The notes under the pieces were generated by a model. It worked only from the letters and a program-made list of their open reading frames with translations. It did not search any database and was not told the origin of the DNA. Below are positions 16,453-20,019 of a stretch of DNA of 20,019 nt, in pieces. Every line of letters begins with the position of its first letter. Position 1 is the first letter of the stretch. The position numbers and the translations under genes were made by a program. Source of the DNA: CAWUJK01 sp963922865 (lineage in GTDB: Bacteria; Patescibacteriota; Gracilibacteria; BD1-5; UBA6164); contig CAWUJK010000024.1 in the NCBI GenBank assembly GCA_963922865.1, positions 1 to 20,019 of the forward strand, given 5' to 3'.

Positions 16453-16483
16453 ATTATAATAATAATTTATTTTTATCTTTCAA
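16453..16483 (-). promoter_or_regulatory. promoter of the coiled-coil gene
   Basis: Minus strand: TTGAAA (16478-16483), then TATTAT at 16-base spacing (16456-16461), overlapping a perfect TATAAT at 19 bases (16453-16458). It lies 28 bases after the histidine kinase stop. Confidence 0.5.
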
Positions 16484-16511
16484 TGTTTGCTTTGTGAATA
16501 TTTGGTGAAGA

Positions 16512-17816
16512 TTAAAAAAATATTTTGAAACTAAATCATTTTTTTATTTCAGACTTTATTTCATAGCTCCAATTATGCCTTTCAATTATTTTATTTACTA
16601 AGCTTAATCATACTCATATTCCTCTTTTTTCTACATTTCATGATTTTTGTTTATCTGCTTGATAAAACTTTTCAGTTATGTAGGGAAGTTCTGTTTTTGT
16701 GACTCCTTTTCAATCATCTAAAAAATCTATATAATTACTTGTTATATTTATTTTTAATAATGTATTTTTTCAAGCGTATTTTAAAAAATTTCATATTAGG
16801 TTATGTACCACTTGATTAAATAAATTCTTATCAAGTTTTATTGTTTTATTTTCATCTCAAGCTACTTTTATCCTTTGTTTGTTTTCTTTTAGGTTTTTTT
16901 TATGTGTTTCTACAACTTGTTTGATAAGATCTGAAATATTGTGATCTTTTAGATTTAAATCTAATTTTTGATTTTCAAACCTTTCATAGTTCATTATTCT
17001 ATTTACAAGGGATATAAGTCTATTCATCTCATCTGTGATAGCTCATAGATTTTTTTTATCTAATTTTATTATTCAATCTGTTATTCATTCTAAATAACAT
17101 CATATAGAAGTTATTGGTGTTTTTAGTTCATGAGATATATCAGCAAGTAGTCTACTTCTTATTGATTTTTGTACATTTAACCTCCTATTGAGTCAATTTA
17201 TAGATGATATTAACAATCATATTTCATCTTTTCTATGGTATTGGATTATACTATCTTCTTTACCTGGTTTTAGTTTTTTTATTTTTTTTGTTACTTCTTT
17301 TATAGGAAGTATAGTTTTTTTGATTAAATAAGCTATGAGAATACTAAGAAGTATTATTGTAAATAGATTAATTATTAGTATTCACCAAGTAAGTCTAGTT
17401 ATAAAATTGTATTCAGGAGAGTTTTTGTTTTTTATATTATCAAGTATTTTTGATAAATTATCTCTTGGAATTAATTCTTCAATATATTTTGGAGATAATC
17501 AAGTTTTCACTAGATAATTAACTACTATCTCTCTATTTTTTTCTTTGTTTAGTGGTATTTTTCATTTATTACTTTCAAGTAGTTCAAAAAACTCTATTTC
17601 TGAGTCTGAAAATATAGAGTCTATTTCATCCTCTGTTTGTTTTTTTATTATTTCATTTATATATTCTATTGTTATTGAAGTTTTTATTTCTATTTTCTCA
17701 GATAGGTATATTTTTAAAAAGCTAGTATATAGCATGTAAAAAGCCACGATATTTATTATCGCAACCATAAATATTGAGAATATCAAAACTATTATAAATT
17801 TTCTAGATAGAGACAT
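16512..17816 (-). CDS. sensor histidine kinase with HAMP domain, 434 aa
   Basis: Membrane sensor of a two-component system. TM1 is at residues 8-32 and TM2 at about 135-155. The ~100-residue segment between them would be the extracytoplasmic sensor and is not similar to a domain I know. HAMP follows (ILPIKEVTKKIKKLKP). The phosphoacceptor H-box is LLADISHELKTPITSI with H229. The ATP-binding part shows the N-box NQVVHNLIGNFLKYAG, G1 FLDDGKGV, the F-box FYQADK and G2 GIGVGLSLVNKIIERH. All catalytic residues are present. Gly codons of G1 and G2 are partly TGA. The gene begins 3 bases after the response regulator stop, so both are translated from one mRNA. Confidence 0.93.
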
Positions 17817-17819
17817 TTT

Positions 17820-18503
17820 TTATTTATTTAATCTATATCACTCTCATCTTATTGTTAAGATGATATCTTCTTGTGAGTTTAATTTTTTCCTTACATTTTT
17901 TATATGTGTATCAAGAGTTCTATCATATATATATTTATCATATCATAAAACATTTGTCATTAGCATCTCTCTACTTAATACTTTTCAGTCTTCTTGCACT
18001 ATTTTTTCAAGTAAATCATATTCATTTTTAGTTAGAGATATTTCTTCTTTTTTAACATATACTATTCTTTTTAGAGTATCTATTCTTATATCTTTATAAC
18101 TTAACATGTTTGATTCTTGCTCTTGTTTTTCCTGACTATTTGTGTTTGCTCTTTTAAATATTGCTTTTATTCTGGCTAATAATTCTCTAGGAGAAAATGG
18201 TTTTGCTATATAATCATCTGCTCAATTTTCTAGTCATGATATTTTATCATATTCACTATCTCTTGCTGTTAACATTATAACAGGTATAGTTGAGAAACTC
18301 CTAAGTTCACAACATATTTGCATTCAGTCTTTTTTTGGTAAATTTATATCCAAAATTATCAAATCAGGTTTTTCTTTTTTTATTTTTTCTATAGCTTTTC
18401 ATCAGCTATGATAAAGAGTTATTTCAAAATTTGAGTTTTCTAGATATAGCTTTAAAGAATTAGATATTCATACATCATCTTCTATTATTAATATTTTCTT
18501 CAT
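17820..18503 (-). CDS. OmpR/PhoB-family response regulator, 227 aa
   Basis: Receiver domain (1-115) with acidic pocket E8/D9/D10 in LIIEDD, phosphoacceptor D52 in IILDINLPKKDG, T79 in VIMLTARD and K101 in DDYIAKPFSPREL. The C-terminal winged helix (about 132-225) has ISLTKNEYDLLEKIVQ and the recognition helix RTLDTHIKNVRKKL, ending RGEGYRLNK. The RGEGYR glycines are TGA codons. It is the first gene of the operon, followed at once by the kinase. Its own promoter (18542-18569) is divergent from that of rpmF. Target genes cannot be read from the sequence; the secreted coiled-coil protein is the obvious candidate. Confidence 0.95.
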
Positions 18504-18541
18504 ATACTTATTTCTATTTTTATTTATTACTATACAATTTA

Positions 18542-18569
18542 AGTATAATTTTTTATTTTTTTTTATCAA
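18542..18569 (-). promoter_or_regulatory. promoter of the two-component operon
   Basis: Minus strand: TTGATA (18564-18569), 16-base A-rich spacer, TATACT (18542-18547), about 38 bases before the ATG at 18503. Confidence 0.6.
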
Positions 18570-18575
18570 ATAAAT

Positions 18576-18603
18576 TTGCAATATTTAAAAAACTTTATAA
18601 AAT
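18576..18603 (+). promoter_or_regulatory. promoter of rpmF
   Basis: TTGCAA (18576-18581), 16-base spacer, TAAAAT (18598-18603). It is back to back with the response regulator promoter and leaves a leader of about 85 bases before rpmF. Confidence 0.5.
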
Positions 18604-18624
18604 CAGCTTGTTTTAGTTAGTAAA

Positions 18625-18654
18625 TCATCATATGTCTAGTTATTATTATGATGA
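18625..18654 (+). promoter_or_regulatory. hairpin in the rpmF leader
   Basis: TCATCATA (18625-18632) and TATGATGA (18647-18654) pair perfectly around a 14-base loop. Long leaders of ribosomal protein genes often carry autoregulatory structure; this one is only a candidate. Confidence 0.35.
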
Positions 18655-18695
18655 ACTCTCTAGCTTAATTTTTATTATTTAAGTATTTAAGGAAT

Positions 18696-18908
18696 ATGGC
18701 TTTTGGTCCAAAAAAGAAGCACTCTAAAGTAAGATCTAAAAGAAGAACTAGTAATTGGCTTAAACTTGTTGCTAAAAAATTAAAAAATAGAGTTATGTTA
18801 AACTCAGCAAAAAATGGTCTTTCTCATTTTGTTGATGAAGATGGTATGTACAAAGGTAGACAAGTTATTGCTAAAAAAACTAAAAAAGTATCTACTACTA
18901 GAGTATAG
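18696..18908 (+). CDS. rpmF: 50S ribosomal protein L32 (bL32), 70 aa
   Basis: A small basic protein of the large ribosomal subunit. The start MAFGPKKKHSKVRSKRRTS matches the family opening (usually MAVPKKKTSKSRR). After a basic helix come LSHFVDEDGMYKGRQVIAK, the position of the zinc-ribbon or its cysteine-free version; no cysteine is present here, so this is the non-zinc form. Length is slightly above the usual 56-65. AAGGA lies two bases before the ATG. nusB follows after a terminator. Confidence 0.93.
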   Translation: MAFGPKKKHSKVRSKRRTSNWLKLVAKKLKNRVMLNSAKNGLSHFVDEDGMYKGRQVIAKKTKKVSTTRV

Positions 18909-18938
18909 TTTTTACAAAATAGGCTTTTCTTTACTTTC

Positions 18939-18968
18939 AAAAGACTGGTCTTTTTAGGCTAGTTTTTT
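18939..18968 (+). terminator. intrinsic terminator after rpmF
   Basis: AAAAGACTGGTC (18939-18950) pairs with GGCTAGTTTTTT (18957-18968) with three G-U pairs, loop TTTTTA, ending in six T. Confidence 0.7.
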
Positions 18969-18992
18969 AAATTATTTCAATATTAAAATACA

Positions 18993-19472
18993 ATGAATTT
19001 AATAGTTTCTAGAAAAAAATCAAGAAAGTTTCTTTTTCAGAAGCTGTTTTCTGATACTTATAATAAAAATGATTGTGAACTTTTTAATGATTCTTTTATT
19101 ATAGATAGTTTTAAATGAAATTTGGATACACAATATTTATCTGAAATGGAGGGTTTAATAAAATCAAAACAATCAAAACTTTTGGAAATACTAAAAATGT
19201 ATGCTCCGAAATTTTCTCCTGATAAAATGGATTTAATGTATGTTATTCCTATCTTTATATGAGCTACAGAGATGCTATATTTTTCATGAAAAATCCCAGC
19301 AAAAGTTAGTATTAATGAAGCTATAGAAATATCAAAAATATATTGAACTGACTCAGCAAAAAAAATAGTTAATTGAGTTTTAAATTGTCTTTACAAAAAT
19401 TTTGAAGAAACAAAAAATAAACTTGAAAATATTGGGAATGAATCTAGTTTTGATTTTTTTGCAAAAAATTAG
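18993..19472 (+). CDS. nusB: transcription antitermination factor NusB, 159 aa
   Basis: All-helical RNA-binding protein that works with NusE (S10) at boxA sites, mainly for rRNA transcription. RKKSRKFLFQKLFSDTY at residues 7-23 is the basic N-terminal helix. The conserved C-terminal half is IPIFIGATEMLYFSGKIPAK (near 85-104), then VSINEAIEISKIYGTDSAKK and IVNGVLNCLYKNF. The usual reading in this half, INEAVELAKKFG with VNGVLD, fits with TGA read as Gly. Length is in the normal range (130-165). It starts 24 bases after the rpmF terminator, with no clear promoter or Shine-Dalgarno, so read-through from rpmF may contribute. Confidence 0.9.
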
Positions 19473-19518
19473 AATGAAGAATTTTTAACTCTTTGAACTA
19501 ATCAGTATTAAGACAAAA

Positions 19519-19539
19519 ATATTTTATTTCATAAAATAT
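19519..19539 (+). other. AT-only hairpin after nusB
   Basis: ATATTTTAT-TTC-ATAAAATAT, nine pairs, in the 125-base gap between nusB and the cloverleaf element. It has no T-run; it may help end nusB transcription. Otherwise this gap shows no gene. Confidence 0.35.
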
Positions 19540-19597
19540 AATATTCTAATAAAATAATCTCCTAAATTCCCTAGGAAAAAATGTTCTACCTATAAAA

Positions 19598-19701
19598 TAA
19601 CCCATCTAAGCTCCCTAATATTAGGGAGGGACAGCTGCAAAATAGATTGAGTTATTGTAGCCCTTTCCCTAATATTAGGGAAAGGATTCAGGTATGGGTT
19701 A
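19598..19701. repeat. cloverleaf-like palindromic element, 104 bp
   Basis: Outer arms TAACCCAT (19598-19605) and ATGGGTTA (19694-19701) are exact complements. They enclose three hairpins: an 18-base palindrome CTCCCTAATATTAGGGAG (19611-19628), GCTGCAA/TTGTAGC (19634-19640 with 19655-19661, one G-U), and a 24-base perfect palindrome (19662-19685). The two palindromes share the 14-base core CCCTAATATTAGGG. It has no ORF and is richer in G/C than its surroundings. The exact terminal inverted repeats suggest a small non-autonomous mobile element (MITE/REPIN-like), or a structured RNA or recombination site. No flanking target duplication is obvious. Confidence 0.6.
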
Positions 19702-19758
19702 CATTAAGTTTTTATACTTGATATTCAATAAATGTCTATTAGAAAATTAATAAAAGAC

Positions 19759-19789
19759 TTGACAAAGTTTTGAAAAAAAAGACTATATT
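19759..19789 (+). promoter_or_regulatory. promoter before the octamer repeat
   Basis: TTGACA (19759-19764) and TATATT (19784-19789) at 19-base spacing, in a run of alternating TA. It lies 24 bases before the ATG at 19814. Confidence 0.5.
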
Positions 19790-19813
19790 ATATATATATT
19801 AAATTTAGAATAT

Positions 19814-19882
19814 ATGAAAAAACAAGGCAACAAGGCAACAAGGCAACAAGGCAACAAGGCAACAAGGCAACAAGGCAATTAA
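19814..19882 (+). CDS. tiny repeat-encoded ORF, 22 aa (doubtful)
   Basis: ATG at 19814 runs through seven 8-bp repeats and reads MKKQGNKATRQ, then the same QGNKATRQ unit again, ending QGN before TAA at 19880-19882. Because the unit is 8 bp, three copies encode one 8-residue peptide repeat, and each gain or loss of a unit shifts the frame. One more unit (or two fewer) would open the frame through NELIRLKREKTD to TAA at about 19933-19935. The ORF has a promoter before it and a terminator after it, so it is transcribed as a short RNA if at all. Whether a peptide is made is unknown. Confidence 0.35.
   Translation: MKKQGNKATRQQGNKATRQQGN
19822..19877. repeat. octanucleotide tandem repeat, 7 copies of ACAAGGCA
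   Basis: Seven exact, uninterrupted copies of an 8-base unit. Perfect identity points to ongoing slippage (a simple-sequence contingency repeat). Similar AAGGCAACAAGG-type strings are known before genes in some Bacteroidetes, from memory only. Confidence 0.9.
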
Positions 19883-19914
19883 TGAACTAATTCGTTTAAA
19901 AAGAGAAAAAACGG

Positions 19915-19960
19915 ATACTTTAATTTTGAATTAAAAAATCAAACTTAAAGTATTTTTTTG
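19915..19960 (+). terminator. intrinsic terminator after the octamer repeat, with an overlapping second hairpin
   Basis: ATACTTTAATTTTGA (19915-19929) pairs with 19939-19953 with one mismatch and is followed by seven T. The T-run is also the 5' arm of a second perfect hairpin, TATTTTTTTG-TGTG-CAAAAAAATA (19951-19974), which would terminate the opposite strand. The last 45 bases of the window show no gene. Confidence 0.65.
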
Positions 19961-20019
19961 TGTGCAAAAAAATAAAAACAAAAATAAATCTTTCTACCAA
20001 TTATTTTATTTTCTAAGAA

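Noticed and set aside
19611..19685. Telomere-like TTAGGG/CCCTAA sequence
   Set aside because: The motif occurs only within two palindromes and is not tandemly repeated.
19822..19877. CRISPR array
   Set aside because: The unit is 8 bases with no spacers; it is a simple tandem repeat.
1..20019. tRNA or rRNA genes
   Set aside because: I saw no cloverleaf with a GTTCRA-type T-arm or any rRNA-like stretch; the only cloverleaf-like fold (19598-19701) lacks tRNA features.

Overview
The window comes from an AT-rich bacterium that reads UGA as glycine (NCBI genetic code 25). Conserved motifs only make sense this way: the GGTG box of the PfkB-type kinase, TGDKD in the PolA 5' nuclease domain, the G2 box of the histidine kinase and the glycines of LeuA and GlyRS are all written with TGA. 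Genes end only in TAA or TAG. This places the source in the Candidate Phyla Radiation, in Absconditabacteria (SR1) or Gracilibacteria. I cannot separate these two from the window alone. All CDS coordinates below use code 25, so a standard-code reading would break nearly every gene.

Layout. 1-238 (minus): two short ORFs, one running off the edge, divergent from 387-2630 (plus), a PfkB-family kinase and a PolA protein that stops inside its 3'-5' exonuclease domain. 2741-3412: a DUF2975 membrane protein with its usual YozG-like HTH partner. 3604-6779: HtpX protease, a secreted protein and a large unrecognised charged protein. 6873-7801: an SLH-type secreted protein broken by an in-frame TAG, then a one-domain chorismate mutase. 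7803-9642: leuA behind a leader that looks like a classical leucine attenuator. 9627-12165: a compact T-box leader, then a MazF/PemK-like gene, a small membrane protein and glycyl-tRNA synthetase. 12164-13300: an HTH-phosphoribosyltransferase regulator with a striking operator-like region. 13299-14439 (minus): two membrane proteins, one DUF805. 14521-15501 (plus): a polytopic membrane protein. 15535-18503 (minus): an OmpR-type response regulator, its histidine kinase and a secreted coiled-coil protein with a structured leader. 18576-19472 (plus): rpmF and nusB. 19473-20019: no ordinary gene, but a cloverleaf-like palindromic element, an octanucleotide tandem repeat inside a tiny ORF, and a terminator.

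How the parts connect. Two different amino-acid-sensing transcription attenuators lie about 1.8 kb apart: a leucine leader peptide before leuA, and a T-box before the glyS operon. The T-box bulge (TGGA) calls for a tRNA with U73, which fits tRNA-Gly, and a terminal loop offers GGG/GGA as specifier. Glycine supply matters especially here because glycine is also inserted at UGA. Many genes lack a good Shine-Dalgarno sequence and have only A/T-rich leaders. Promoters of the TTGACA/TATAAT type and long-stem terminators are easy to see.
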